A stretch of DNA of 64,000 nt from Paraburkholderia ginsengiterrae (GCF_001645125.1 NZ_LXKA01000110.1:186001-250000), one strand, 5' to 3'. Counted from the stretch's first letter, positions 9,376 to 18,448 are shown. Made by a program: numbers and translations. The notes: generated from the sequence alone by a model not told the origin.

Positions 9376-10242
9376 ATGAACGATTCAGGCAATCGCGCAC
9401 GCTACGAAACCCGGCTCGGCCGCGTGCTCGACCATATTTACGATCATCTCGACGAACCGCTCGACATCGAACGGCTGGCGGAGATTGCCTGTTTGTCGCC
9501 ATATCACTGGCACAGGATTTATCAGGCGATGTATGGCGAGACGGTGGCAACGACGGTGCGCCGCTTGCGGCTGCATCGCGCGGCGGGCTACCTGGCGAAC
9601 GGGTCCATGCCGATTGCGGAGATTGCCGAGCGCTCGGGTTACAGCAGTCTGCAATCTTTCTCGCGCATTTTTCGCGCGGTATACGGCGTGCCGCCGGCGC
9701 AGTATCGCAAGCAAGGCACCCATAGCCGGTTTCGACCGGCGCTCTCAGGAGACGATCAAATGACGATGCGTGAAGTGGTGATTCGTCACGTGGAACCGAT
9801 GGAAATTTTGTCGGTGGATCACGTGGGACCGTATATGCAAATCGGCAAAGCGTTCGATGCGCTGTTCGGCTGGCTCGCGAAACATAATTTGCTGGCCGCG
9901 CAGCTCAGGATGATCGGCGTTTACTACGACGATCCTGGCGTGGTGGAAGAACACGCGTTGCGCTCGAAGGCCGGTGTGTTGTTGCCGCATCCGGTTCAGG
10001 CATCCGTGACGGTGAGCTCGCCGGTTTCGGTGACGCAAGTGAAAGGCGGTGAGTATGCGGTGTTGCGGCATCGCGGGCCGTATAGCGATATGCGGGCTGC
10101 GTATGAGTGGTTGTATGGATCGTGGCTCGTGCAGTCCGGGCGCGAAGCGGCCGATGCCCCGGTGTTCGAAGAGTATCTGAATAGCCCGAAGGAGACCGCG
10201 CCGGCTGATTTGCTCACGGAGATCTGTTTACCGCTGGCCTGA
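9376..10242 (+). CDS. AraC-family regulator with GyrI-like effector domain
   Basis: Regulator of 288 residues with reversed domain order compared with most AraC proteins: the paired helix-turn-helix DNA-binding domain is at residues ~10-110 (DIERLAEIACLSPYHWHRIY; AEIAERSGYSSLQSFSRIFR) and a GyrI-like ligand-binding domain follows from ~130 to the end (MREVVIRHVEPMEILSVDHVG). This is the Rob/SoxS-GyrI architecture associated with small-molecule or drug sensing. It is divergent from the permease across 250 bases, but the domain type does not itself tie it to ethanolamine. The start at 9376 was chosen because the upstream frame is not conserved-looking. Confidence 0.88.
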   Translation: MNDSGNRARYETRLGRVLDHIYDHLDEPLDIERLAEIACLSPYHWHRIYQAMYGETVATTVRRLRLHRAAGYLANGSMPIAEIAERSGYSSLQSFSRIFRAVYGVPPAQYRKQGTHSRFRPALSGDDQMTMREVVIRHVEPMEILSVDHVGPYMQIGKAFDALFGWLAKHNLLAAQLRMIGVYYDDPGVVEEHALRSKAGVLLPHPVQASVTVSSPVSVTQVKGGEYAVLRHRGPYSDMRAAYEWLYGSWLVQSGREAADAPVFEEYLNSPKETAPADLLTEICLPLA

Positions 10243-10375
10243 AGCGGTTGGCGCCGTTCTGGCTGCTTTGTCTGCTTCGTGCACGCTTGTGCGGCGTGCT
10301 TTGCGTATACCTCTCTGGTTTTTATATTCTTTGTATACGTATACGTAGTAATAGTTAACAAGCCTCGCATTCCGC

Positions 10376-10384
10376 TGTGGATAA
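10376..10384 (-). promoter_or_regulatory. Perfect DnaA box
   Basis: TGTGGATAA is the complement of the consensus TTATCCACA. One of two perfect boxes in the same gap, both in the same orientation and 184 bases apart. Chance occurrence is possible. Confidence 0.5.
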
Positions 10385-10559
10385 CCTGAAACTTCGTTTA
10401 CGGATCAAGGGACTGCGGAATCGATAACCCTGCGGAGCGTACGCTGACAGGAATGTGGAGCCAGGGAAAACTTTTGTGCGGCCTGGCGAGGTGGTGTTTT
10501 TATCAAGGTTTCGCCCACAACGTGTCAGGTAGCTTGTACAAACGTTGTCCAGAGGGGGC

Positions 10560-10568
10560 TGTGGATAA
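10560..10568 (-). promoter_or_regulatory. Perfect DnaA box
   Basis: Second copy of TGTGGATAA in the same orientation as the one at 10376. No AT-rich unwinding element is obvious between them, so this is not offered as an origin. Confidence 0.5.
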
Positions 10569-10924
10569 GTTGGGGTGTGGTGTGCGTTGCGGAACCTGAG
10601 CGCTCTGGTTTGTTTTGAACGTTCTCCTGTTCCATTCCACTCGGGCGACGCGGCGATCAGATTGTCGCGGTCCGTCCAGGGGGGAAAATCGCTTCGTACT
10701 CCCGATGCGTTGACAAGCCGCTGCAGGCTCGCTTATCGTCGGCACGCGGGACGGCCGGTCAAGCATGCCTGGGTACTGGCTGACTATGTTCCGGGCACTA
10801 CGGGGCTACCCCGTGGATCAGAATGACTCCGCAGTTCGTCGCATGAGCCGCAGTTGCGCGTTGCGCAAGACCGCTCACGCAGCACAAGACGTGTTGACCG
10901 TGCCGCCCCGCACTCATTTGCACT

Positions 10925-11227
10925 ATGTCCTCATCTACGCTGAAGCACGTCACCTACGCGATTGCCGATGCCATGCTGGCCGGGCCCGCCGAGCCAGACG
11001 CGATGGTCGAGCGAATGACGCACGTGCTGGGTGGGCCTGCCGACTGGATGAACGGTTTGGCGCGGCAGGTGGCGAAGCGGTTTGCTGCACGGTGGGATAC
11101 CCCACTTGGTCTTCATGCGCTGCAGGAAGTAGACGTCGCTTTTCTGTTCAGAGTTGCAGTTTACACAGTTCTTGAAAGGGTTCTCTACGCAACCTCAGCA
11201 GTGAGGCCCCCCGGAGACAGCCTTTGA
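10925..11227 (+). pseudogene. Short ORF resembling the N-terminus of a Burkholderia reverse transcriptase
   Basis: A 100-residue frame whose first ~55 residues (AIADAMLAGPAEPDAMVERM; WMNGLARQVAKRFAARW) resemble, from memory, the N-terminal region of chromosomal retron-like reverse transcriptases common in Burkholderia: an LAGP segment followed by a W-x-L-A-R-x-V helix. No catalytic YxDD or other polymerase motif follows, and the sequence after residue ~57 loses resemblance. I read it as the leftover N-terminus of a truncated gene next to the island boundary. It could also be an unrelated small hypothetical gene. Confidence 0.35.
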
Positions 11228-11304
11228 GGAAGTCTTCGGCGGGCGATGGGATGGCTCATTGTCGGTCCGGCGATTGCTCGCTGAATTTGCTGGTCCGCAA
11301 GGCA

Positions 11305-11339
11305 CAAAGGGTTACAAGCAAATGACTTGTAACCCTTTG
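11305..11339. terminator. Perfect 14-bp inverted repeat just outside the island's left end
   Basis: CAAAGGGTTACAAG (11305-11318), loop CAAATGA, then the exact complement (11326-11339). There is no T-run on either strand, so a factor-independent terminator is not certain. It ends eight bases before the proposed left terminus and might be the original sequence downstream of gyrB or of the truncated gene. Confidence 0.5.
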
Positions 11340-11346
11340 AATTTGG

Positions 11347-11542
11347 TGATTGGACGTGAGTTGCTCGAAAACTAGTCCAGCTATTTCAGTTTCCTAGAAA
11401 GCAACTGAAGGGAGACCGAATTCGTTAGACTGACCTCCCTTATTAATCAATAACTTGCTAACTAATTCGGACCGATCGCTCGCCGCATCCGAACCGAATT
11501 AGTTGGACTGCCCGGATTTGCGTCGCGAATTCGTTAGACTGA
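11347..11542. repeat. Left-end array of four related motifs
   Basis: After the outermost segment (11347-11372) come CCGAATTCGTTAGACT (11416-11431), an inverted partial copy (11457-11470, complement CCGAATTAGTTAGC), CCGAATTAGTTGGACT (11494-11509) and GCGAATTCGTTAGACT (11525-11540). The first and last copies share 17 identical bases. Spaced sites over ~125 bp fit the left end of Tn7-type elements, where TnsB binds. Binding by the nearby ParB-like proteins is an alternative. Confidence 0.7.
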
Positions 11543-11676
11543 GTCACCTGCCCCAAAAAACGCGCTGATCGAGCGCTCGCAGCCTTCGCCGATACTCATC
11601 AGCGTTGTTTCTCAGGCCGGTTGGACGCCCGGCTGCCAACGTGCTCCAGATCACTACCCCACGTATGGAGCGCGTG

Positions 11677-12141
11677 ATGAATAACGCCCGCCGTTGCGTT
11701 GCCTGTGGCAGCCTCTTCCATCCCCTGTCTCACGTCCCAAATCAGCGTTTCTGTTCGGCCCCGAACTGCCAGCGAGAGCGACGCCGTCGTTGGCAACGAC
11801 AGCACATTCGCGCCGACGCGGACTATCGCGAAAACCAGCATCGCGCACAGGCGAGCTGGCGTGCTCGCCACCCAGATTACTGGCGGCAGTACCGATCGAC
11901 CCATCCCGCCTATCGCGAAAGAAATTCCGTTTTGCAACGCAAGCGCAACGCGTTGAGGCGCACTGGGGTCGTTGCAAACATGGACGCGTCTCACATCGCT
12001 CGACCGTTGACGTCCGGCTACTACGTATTGCGCCGCGCATCCGAGGTCAAGATTGCAAAGATGAACGCGTACATCGTCCATATCACTGTGCTATCACCGC
12101 CTGGTGGGCCATCGGTTCCTGATTGCAAAGAGATGATGTGA
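11677..12141 (+). CDS. Small zinc-ribbon-like protein of a recombinase/ParB module
   Basis: Basic protein of 154 residues. Two CxxC/CxxxxC pairs (RRCVACGSLF and FCSAPNCQRERRRRW) in the first ~35 residues suggest one zinc site; an arginine- and tryptophan-rich repeat follows, with Y-R-x-N spaced around WRARHPDYWRQYR and THPAYRERN. Similar arrangements are seen next to recombinase genes in other proteobacteria (recalled, not searched). The start at 11677 has GGAG six bases upstream. It precedes the serine recombinase on the same strand and could bind nucleic acid. The tail after residue ~105 looks less conserved. Confidence 0.65.
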   Translation: MNNARRCVACGSLFHPLSHVPNQRFCSAPNCQRERRRRWQRQHIRADADYRENQHRAQASWRARHPDYWRQYRSTHPAYRERNSVLQRKRNALRRTGVVANMDASHIARPLTSGYYVLRRASEVKIAKMNAYIVHITVLSPPGGPSVPDCKEMM

Positions 12142-12305
12142 TCGACAACGGCGCTGCGCCTGCTACTTTTCTACCTGTACCCGCTCTCACCCGATCGTCG
12201 GACTCGGTCCGCGATGTAGTTTTTTTAAAGCAGAAATCTGCCATGGTCGACGTTTCCGCACCGGCAGCTTTGGAGAGAGGGAATGATTCTGCCTGGAGCA
12301 GGACC

Positions 12306-13871
12306 ATGTCACCCGACGACACAGGCAATGTAGCTGGCACGCAGGCCCCGACAACACGGGCTGCTGAGTATGTGCGAATGTCGACCGAGCATCAGCAATA
12401 TTCGACCGAAAACCAGCGCGACAGAATTCGGGAGTATGCAACCCGACATGGGATCGAGATCGTACGTACGTATGCTGATGAAGGAAAAAGTGGTCTCAGA
12501 ATCGACGGGCGGCAGGCGCTACAGCAACTCATCCGAGACGTAGAAAGCGGTCATGCCGAATTCCAGGCAATTCTCGTCTATGACGTGAGCCGCTGGGGAC
12601 GATTCCAGGATGCAGACGAAAGCGCCTACTACGAATACATCTGCCGACGCGCTGGCATTCAGGTCACCTACTGCGCGGAGCAGTTCGAGAATGACGGCTC
12701 ACCTGTCTCGACTATTGTCAAAGGAGTAAAGCGGGCGATGGCCGGTGAATACAGCCGGGAGCTTTCTGCGAAGGTGTTTGCGGGCCAGTGCCGGCTAATC
12801 GAACTTGGCTTTCGGCAAGGGGGGCCAGCGGGCTATGGCCTGCGTAGAGTGCTGATCGACCAACACGGCTTAATGAAGGGAGAATTGAGCCGAGGCGAAC
12901 ACAAGAGTCTCCAGACGGATCGGGTCATTCTGATGCCAGGCCCTGACAGCGAGACTCGCATTGTCAACCTCGTTTACACATGGTTCATTGAAGAGTCGCT
13001 CAACGAGTATGAAATTGCAGCTCGCCTTAACGGCATGCGCGTACGCACAGACCTTGACCGTGAATGGACGAGAGCTACCGTGCGGGAAGTGCTGACTAAC
13101 GAAAAGTACATTGGAAACAACGTCTATAACCGCGTTTCGTTCAAACTTAAGCAGATGCGCGTAACAAACACGCCAGACATGTGGATCAGGAAGGATGGCG
13201 CGTTTCAGTCAATTGTCGCAAGCGAAACCTTTTATACGGCCCAAGGGATCATGCGGGCGCGCGCCCGGCGCTATTCAAACGAGGAATTGATTGATCGCCT
13301 CCGCAATCTGTATCGCAACCGTGGCTACCTTTCGGGCGTCGTAATCGACGAGACGGAAGGCATGCCGTCGACTTCCGTCTACATGTACCGCTTCGGCAGT
13401 CTTATTCGCGCCTATCAAACTGTCGGTTTCACACCCGGTCGCGACTACCGTTATATCGAAACGAACCGCTTTCTCCGACAACTGCATCCAGAAATCGTCG
13501 CGCAAACTGAAAGGAAGATTGCCGACCTCGGTGGTGCCGTCAGACGTGATCCCGCCACCGACCTCCTTACCGTCAATGAGGAGTTTACTGCGTGTCTAGT
13601 ACTTGCCCGATGCCAGGCGCAGGTCGCGACTCGCAATCACTGGAAGATCAGATTCGATACAAGCCTACTGCCTGACATCACAGTCGCAGTGAGGCTGAAT
13701 CACGATAACTCTGCGGCACTTGACTACTACCTGCCGCCGCGTCTCGATTTCGGTCAACCTCGAATTCGCCTGGCCGACAGGAACCCCATCGAGTTCGAGA
13801 GCTATCGGTTCGATACGCTTGAATATCTCTACGGCATGGCGGAACGCTCAAAGTTGAGGAGAATAGCGTGA
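12306..13871 (+). CDS. Large serine recombinase, first gene of the recombinase-ParB-ParB operon
   Basis: Site-specific recombinase of about 521 residues. The resolvase catalytic domain is at residues ~18-160, with nucleophile Ser26 in YVRMSTEHQ and the arginine-bearing DVSRWGRFQD; a Recombinase domain with NEKYIGNNVYNR follows. The C-terminal ~200 residues are a module of its own (RNRGYLSGVVIDE onward). The start is uncertain: the frame is open from 12123, but ATG 12306 has a GGAGCAGG ribosome site and gives the usual short leader. The stop overlaps the next gene by four bases (GTGA), so recombinase and ParB-like partner are translationally coupled. Such proteins catalyse integration, excision or inversion. 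Confidence 0.88.
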   Translation: MSPDDTGNVAGTQAPTTRAAEYVRMSTEHQQYSTENQRDRIREYATRHGIEIVRTYADEGKSGLRIDGRQALQQLIRDVESGHAEFQAILVYDVSRWGRFQDADESAYYEYICRRAGIQVTYCAEQFENDGSPVSTIVKGVKRAMAGEYSRELSAKVFAGQCRLIELGFRQGGPAGYGLRRVLIDQHGLMKGELSRGEHKSLQTDRVILMPGPDSETRIVNLVYTWFIEESLNEYEIAARLNGMRVRTDLDREWTRATVREVLTNEKYIGNNVYNRVSFKLKQMRVTNTPDMWIRKDGAFQSIVASETFYTAQGIMRARARRYSNEELIDRLRNLYRNRGYLSGVVIDETEGMPSTSVYMYRFGSLIRAYQTVGFTPGRDYRYIETNRFLRQLHPEIVAQTERKIADLGGAVRRDPATDLLTVNEEFTACLVLARCQAQVATRNHWKIRFDTSLLPDITVAVRLNHDNSAALDYYLPPRLDFGQPRIRLADRNPIEFESYRFDTLEYLYGMAERSKLRRIA

Positions 13872-14770
13872 ACCACCTGCCGCGGACCGGTGAAGTCCGG
13901 ATGATTCCGATAGACAGGATTGAGGTCATCAATCCGCGGGAGCGCGACAGCCACACGTTTGGCGAGATCGTTAAAAATATCCAGACCGTTGGCCTGAAGA
14001 AGCCGATCAAAGTTACACCGCGCACGGGCGCAGACGGCGCGGAAAAGTACCTCCTCGTGTGCGGCGAAGGCCGGCTTAAGGCGTACAAATCACTCGGTGA
14101 GACAGCGATCCCCGCGCTGGTCGTTAATGTCAACGACGAAGATGCGTTCATCATGAGCCTCGCTGAGAATATTGCCAGGCGCTGCTACCGTCCACTTGAG
14201 CTACTTGCTGGCATCCGGCGGTTAGAGGAGCACGGTTACGGTGCAAGGGCCATTGCAGAGAAGACAGGGCTGAAACCGGACTATGTTGCCGGCATCTTAC
14301 GGCTGCTTCATCAGGGCGAGGAGCGATTGGTGATAGCCGTGGAAGCCGGTCGCATTTCACTGACCGCGGCACTCATGATCGCCGGCGCTGGTGACAATGA
14401 TGCGGCTGTTCAGGCAGCGCTTCAGGAAGCGTACGAATCCGGAAAATTGCGAGGTAAGCCCCTGATGGCGGCTCGGCGCATCATAGAGCGAAGAAAAACG
14501 CTCGGACGCTCCGCCAACCGGATCCTGTCACCCAGGACTACCGGGGTGACCACCTCAAGTCTCCTACGGGCATACCAAACCGAGGTCGCGCGCCAAAAAG
14601 CAATGGTACGCAAAGCCGAGTTCGCGCAGCAGCGCCTAGTCTTCGTCGTGGGTGCGCTGCGACAACTATATGCCGACGAAAATTTCGTTAATCTCCTGCG
14701 AGCGGAGGGATTGGCGACGTTGCCGAAATATCTCTCCGAACGCGTTTGGTCCAGCGGGAGCCCAGCATGA
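13868..14770 (+). CDS. ParB-like protein with RepB C-terminal domain
   Basis: Protein of 300 residues with a ParB/Srx-type N-terminal domain (VCGEGRLKAYKSLGE near 58-72, the ParB box II), a helix-turn-helix (ARAIAEKTGLKPDYVAGILR near 128-147), and a RepB C-terminal domain (KAEFAQQRLVFVVGALRQLY near 243-262). It starts with GTG overlapping the recombinase stop and itself overlaps the next gene by ATGA. Plasmid RepB/ParB proteins bind centromere sites and act with ParA; no ParA is present here, so a role in DNA binding for recombination is more likely than partition. Confidence 0.85.
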   Translation: MNHLPRTGEVRMIPIDRIEVINPRERDSHTFGEIVKNIQTVGLKKPIKVTPRTGADGAEKYLLVCGEGRLKAYKSLGETAIPALVVNVNDEDAFIMSLAENIARRCYRPLELLAGIRRLEEHGYGARAIAEKTGLKPDYVAGILRLLHQGEERLVIAVEAGRISLTAALMIAGAGDNDAAVQAALQEAYESGKLRGKPLMAARRIIERRKTLGRSANRILSPRTTGVTTSSLLRAYQTEVARQKAMVRKAEFAQQRLVFVVGALRQLYADENFVNLLRAEGLATLPKYLSERVWSSGSPA

Positions 14771-15669
14771 CTGGCGTTACACTGGCATTCATTCCCGAAC
14801 CACTATTAGTATCGCTTGACAACCTTCTTCCCTCAAGGAGGGTGTCAGCACACATCTTTGAAACCGGGAAATTCAAACAGATCAAGGCTTCCATTCAGGA
14901 GGTTGGGCTTATCGAGCCTCTGTCTGTGACTCCCGCAGACAAAGCTTCTGGACAACATGTGATCCTTGATGGCCACTTACGCTTGCTTGCCATGCGGGAG
15001 CTGGAGTTTTCAGATGCCCCGTGCCTGATTGCCACAGATGACGAAAACTACACATACAACAACCACGTGAACAGGCTCCCCACAATTCAGGAACACTACA
15101 TGATCCGCAGAGTCATTGAACGAGGCGTTTCTCCAGAGCGACTCGCAAAAGCGCTTGCCGTGGACGTGACTTCGATTATGAAAAAGATGTCGCTCCTCGA
15201 CGGAATCTGTGCGGAGGCTGCTGAACTACTTGGCGACCGTCAGTTTTCCGCAGAGCTGTCACGCGTACTTCGGAAAATGAAGCCGACGAGGCAGGTCGAA
15301 TGCGTGGAATTGATGGTTGCGGCGAACAGCGTAACCGTTCGGTATGCCGAGGCGCTTCTTGTTGCGACTCCCGCCACCGGCCTTGTCGCCGGCAAAAAAG
15401 CCAAAAAGCTGACAGGAATCAGTTCCGAACAAATGCTGAAGATGGAATCCGAGATGACCAATCTGCAGGAACAATACAAGCTTGTGGAGCAGACGTACGG
15501 TCAGGACGTGTTAAACCTCGTGCTTGCCAAGGGTTACCTTGCCAAGCTTCTCGAAAACGAGCCCGCCAGTCATTATTTACAGCGACACCAGCCCGATCTA
15601 TTTTCCGAATTCGAATCCATCGTCGCGACAATTTCGCTCGATCACAAGCAGCTCGCGATCAATGCATAA
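14767..15669 (+). CDS. Second ParB-like protein of the recombinase operon
   Basis: Protein of 300 residues. The N-terminal ParB-like domain carries FKQIKASIQEVGLIEPLSV and the box II-like VILDGHLRLLAMREL (residues ~36-80), then a helix-turn-helix region (RGVSPERLAKALAVDVTSIM near 120-140) and a C-terminal region (LRKMKPTRQVECVELM; AKGYLAKLLEN) whose match appears in the C-terminus of the opposing recombinase. The ATG overlaps the previous stop (ATGA). It has box II glycine-histidine-leucine-arginine (DGHLRL) where classical ParB has GERRxRA. Three coupled genes imply that the two ParB-like proteins act with the recombinase. Confidence 0.8.
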   Translation: MTGVTLAFIPEPLLVSLDNLLPSRRVSAHIFETGKFKQIKASIQEVGLIEPLSVTPADKASGQHVILDGHLRLLAMRELEFSDAPCLIATDDENYTYNNHVNRLPTIQEHYMIRRVIERGVSPERLAKALAVDVTSIMKKMSLLDGICAEAAELLGDRQFSAELSRVLRKMKPTRQVECVELMVAANSVTVRYAEALLVATPATGLVAGKKAKKLTGISSEQMLKMESEMTNLQEQYKLVEQTYGQDVLNLVLAKGYLAKLLENEPASHYLQRHQPDLFSEFESIVATISLDHKQLAINA

Positions 15670-15994
15670 GTTTCCCAGAGGGCTCTTCATTGCAACGGTG
15701 ATGAAGAGGCAATCAAGACCTCCTCTGCATAGAGCCGGGGCGAATCGGAATCTGTCCAGCATGATTTCTCGTTCCAGCATCGCACCGGACTGATCCAGCA
15801 TAGAAGACTCACCTACTGCATGGCGTTAGCTGTGACAGGAGTAAGGCACCGTTTTAGAAAGCGAACGTGAGTGCACGAAGAAGTTCCAGGTCCTGTCAGT
15901 GTGCTTGTGCGTAGAGGTCGGCAAGCGCCCGCCAGCGCTGTTCCCGGCGCGCACCTCGAACGGGCTGACGTCGGAGATCCAGATGGCCATTGGT
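15670..15994. other. Gap between convergent recombinase operons; nothing recognised
   Basis: 325 bases between the stop of the second ParB-like gene and the stop of the opposing recombinase. Short frames here lack protein character and no clear terminator hairpin was seen. Confidence 0.4.
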
Positions 15995-18448
15995 CTAACC
16001 AGCCACCTTCATCGGGCGTCGTGGCTGCTTCCGGGATTTGTGCGGCAACGTGAGTTCACTGATGATGGAGCGTAACTCGGGCCTTGATGCATCAAGCCAT
16101 CCGCAGATCGCTGCATTGCTGAGCAAACGGCGCACATATGCCCGGTAAATGGCAGTCTCGGTGAGACTGAAATCATGGGTTGGGGAATGGTACCTGACCG
16201 CTGTCAACGCGAACCCGAGCCGACGTTCCGTCCGAACAAGTGTCCTCACGTCAGGGGCGGCGTAGGCGTTTAGCGATACGCCTTCAGCAAGCTGCGATTT
16301 CGGGGTAGCCGCCAGCAGCGCGGTGGCAAAATCGCCGCTGTAGCAACCCACGGAATACATCAGGTCGATTGCCGTATCACGCCGGGGCCCCGACATCATT
16401 TTCAGTGCTTTGCTGGTCCGGACCGATAGTGATCGTGTGCCCAGTTGGTGCACGCTTTGGGCGCCACATCCATCTGGTTCGCGCGTGACGGCATCGGGAG
16501 ACTCAGTGATAGGTCTATGTGACGTCCCGGCGTTCCCGGCGGTTCCAGCATATGCAGCCATGGCAGCCAGTACCCGAACAGGAATTAGCGTCATGCCCAG
16601 ATCTTTGAGCAAATGGACAAAGTCCGCGTCCGTAGCCAGTAGCAGCAAAAGTTTCGGCCACAGCTCGGCCTGGACAGCAAAGCGTCGCATGTTCTCTGCA
16701 CGCAGTTGAACGGCTTTGCACTGCTGATTCATTACGCTCTTCATCTGTTCGATGACAGGTAACCGTCCACAACTGCCTTTTCGCAGCTTACGCAGCGCTG
16801 GGATCTGCATGACGGCAGCAGCCAGCGCGGCATGGCCATCCGGCAGATCATCAACTTGGGTCGTGTCTGTTGCCTCTTTCACTAGGCGGCTCACTTCCTC
16901 AAGTCCGGTCGTCCCGGTCATTTCAATCAGTAACCGCAGGTCCGCGTGCCTGAACGATCTGTATGGCTGCCTGTCTCGCCCTTGAAGCGTTGTAAATTCG
17001 CCCGGCGGAAGGCTGCCATAGGGGAGGACAAAAAAGTCGAGAATTTCCGCGCTGCCGCGCGGCAGACGGCAATAGATCATGAAGTCGATGTCGAAACAGT
17101 CGGGCCAGCGGGCGACCCAACAGGGCTCTTTCCGGTGAAACGTCCATGGGCAGCGCGCGACGATCTGGAAGCGCAGCATGGCGTCAATGCACAGGGTGCT
17201 GGAGTGCTTCTCGTAGTGGACCTGGTGCCCCTTCTCCGCAAGGATCCGGCCGGTCACCTGCGCCACCATGGTCTCGACGCGTCGCTCGATGTCACGGTTT
17301 TCGGATCGCTCGGGATCCAGATTCGGCGCGTAGCCAATCTCCCTGTACGCTGCGTTCAGGCTGCCAAACTCGCGCATCACGCATTCCACCGATGGCGCCT
17401 TGCAGGACGCACGTAACGTGGACTGGCTCAGACGTCCTTTGCTCGCTACGACTTTTCTTAGTCCCGCCAATATCTCCGCACGATCCGGAACGCGGTGGAA
17501 GCTATCCAGCCGGCGCCGGACGGCCGCAAAAGTCTTCGCATCCACGATCGCTTCGAATGCGTGAGGTACGCGAACCCACTCCTCTTCCGGCAACTGTTCC
17601 CAGCGAGCGGCCAGCTTTGACGACGTGCGGCTGTAAACGTTGGTACCGATGTACTTCTCGTTGTGCAGCATCTGGAGAATATGACGAGCCCGCCACGGGC
17701 GGCCGGCGCGATTACAGATGCCGAAACCGTTCAGCCGGTTGGCAATTGCGTTCGAGTCCAGCTTCTGCCAGGCGTACCATTCGAATATTTTCCGCACGAC
17801 CCCGATCTCATGGAGCGGCCCGGGTGCGAGGGACACACGATCCGTCTGGAGGTTTTTGTACTCGTATACGTCCAGTGTTCGCTGTGTACCTCGTCGCCCG
17901 TCATGAAGAACGCGCTGCAATCCATAACCCGGCGGGCCGCCGCAGTGATATCCACGCTGGACGTTGAGGCAGTGCCCGAGGAAAACCTTGCGCGAAAGCT
18001 CGCGGCTGAATTCACTCGCCATGGCTCGCTTGAGCGCTTTCATTACGCACATGGCGGGACTATCGTTGTCTTCAAACGGTTCTGCAACATACACGACCCT
18101 GACGCCCGCCCGGCGGCAGGTATATTCGTAGAATGCCGCTTCGTCAACGTCCTGAAAGCGACCCCACCGGCTTACGTCGTAGACGAGCACGATCGAAAAT
18201 TTTCTCGCTGGATCGGCCACATCAACCAGCAGCCTGCTCAGCCCCGGTCTCGCCTGCAGGGTAAGGCCGCTGATGCCTTCGTCCTCGTATTCACACACAA
18301 TGCGGATGCCGTGGCGCGCAGAATAGTCCGCGATTGCCTGACGTTGAAATACTGGTGAGTATTGCTGATGGTCGGTGGACATGCGAATGTACTGGGCTGC
18401 CCGGATCGGCACAGCGGGTCTCGCGCGACCGGATGAACTGGATTTCAT
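15995..18448 (-). CDS. Serine recombinase with C-terminal extensions resembling both ParB-like partners
   Basis: Protein of 817 residues, far longer than the recombinase at 12306. The catalytic domain is at ~15-155 (Ser24 in YIRMSTDHQ; DVSRWGRFQD), then a Recombinase domain (NEKYIGTNVYSR near 270) and a middle region like its neighbour's. Residues ~546-630 (RAENMRRFAVQAELWPKLLL; DFVHLLKDLGMTLIP) resemble the RepB C-terminal domain of the protein at 13868, and ~677-805 (KALKMMSGPRRDTAIDLMYS; ATALLAATPKSQLAEG; YVRRLLSNAAICGWLDASRP) resemble the C-terminal region of the protein at 14767, in the same order as the three-gene operon. The ParB N-terminal domains are absent. The likeness was judged by eye. 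Confidence 0.85.
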   Translation of the reverse strand: MKSSSSGRARPAVPIRAAQYIRMSTDHQQYSPVFQRQAIADYSARHGIRIVCEYEDEGISGLTLQARPGLSRLLVDVADPARKFSIVLVYDVSRWGRFQDVDEAAFYEYTCRRAGVRVVYVAEPFEDNDSPAMCVMKALKRAMASEFSRELSRKVFLGHCLNVQRGYHCGGPPGYGLQRVLHDGRRGTQRTLDVYEYKNLQTDRVSLAPGPLHEIGVVRKIFEWYAWQKLDSNAIANRLNGFGICNRAGRPWRARHILQMLHNEKYIGTNVYSRTSSKLAARWEQLPEEEWVRVPHAFEAIVDAKTFAAVRRRLDSFHRVPDRAEILAGLRKVVASKGRLSQSTLRASCKAPSVECVMREFGSLNAAYREIGYAPNLDPERSENRDIERRVETMVAQVTGRILAEKGHQVHYEKHSSTLCIDAMLRFQIVARCPWTFHRKEPCWVARWPDCFDIDFMIYCRLPRGSAEILDFFVLPYGSLPPGEFTTLQGRDRQPYRSFRHADLRLLIEMTGTTGLEEVSRLVKEATDTTQVDDLPDGHAALAAAVMQIPALRKLRKGSCGRLPVIEQMKSVMNQQCKAVQLRAENMRRFAVQAELWPKLLLLLATDADFVHLLKDLGMTLIPVRVLAAMAAYAGTAGNAGTSHRPITESPDAVTREPDGCGAQSVHQLGTRSLSVRTSKALKMMSGPRRDTAIDLMYSVGCYSGDFATALLAATPKSQLAEGVSLNAYAAPDVRTLVRTERRLGFALTAVRYHSPTHDFSLTETAIYRAYVRRLLSNAAICGWLDASRPELRSIISELTLPHKSRKQPRRPMKVAG

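Larger units (their letters stand above)
10243..10924. other. 682-base gap with two DnaA boxes; no supported gene
   Basis: No frame here looks protein-coding. The stretch holds a 12-bp palindrome GTATACGTATAC (10333-10344) and two perfect DnaA boxes listed separately. Because the small frame that follows may be a reverse-transcriptase remnant, part of this could be its leader or a non-coding RNA, but no structure decides that. Confidence 0.4.

Noticed and set aside
10376-10568. Possible replication origin from two DnaA boxes
   Set aside because: Only two boxes, no AT-rich unwinding element, and the expected origin lies upstream of dnaA outside the window.
15871-16053. 60-codon frame between the two recombinase operons
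   Set aside because: Short, no ribosome site, overlaps the end of the opposing recombinase.
16153-16169. CAGTCTC-GGT-GAGACTG palindrome resembling the AGTCT core of the end repeats
   Set aside because: It lies in coding sequence of the recombinase and lacks the GAATTC half of the end motif.
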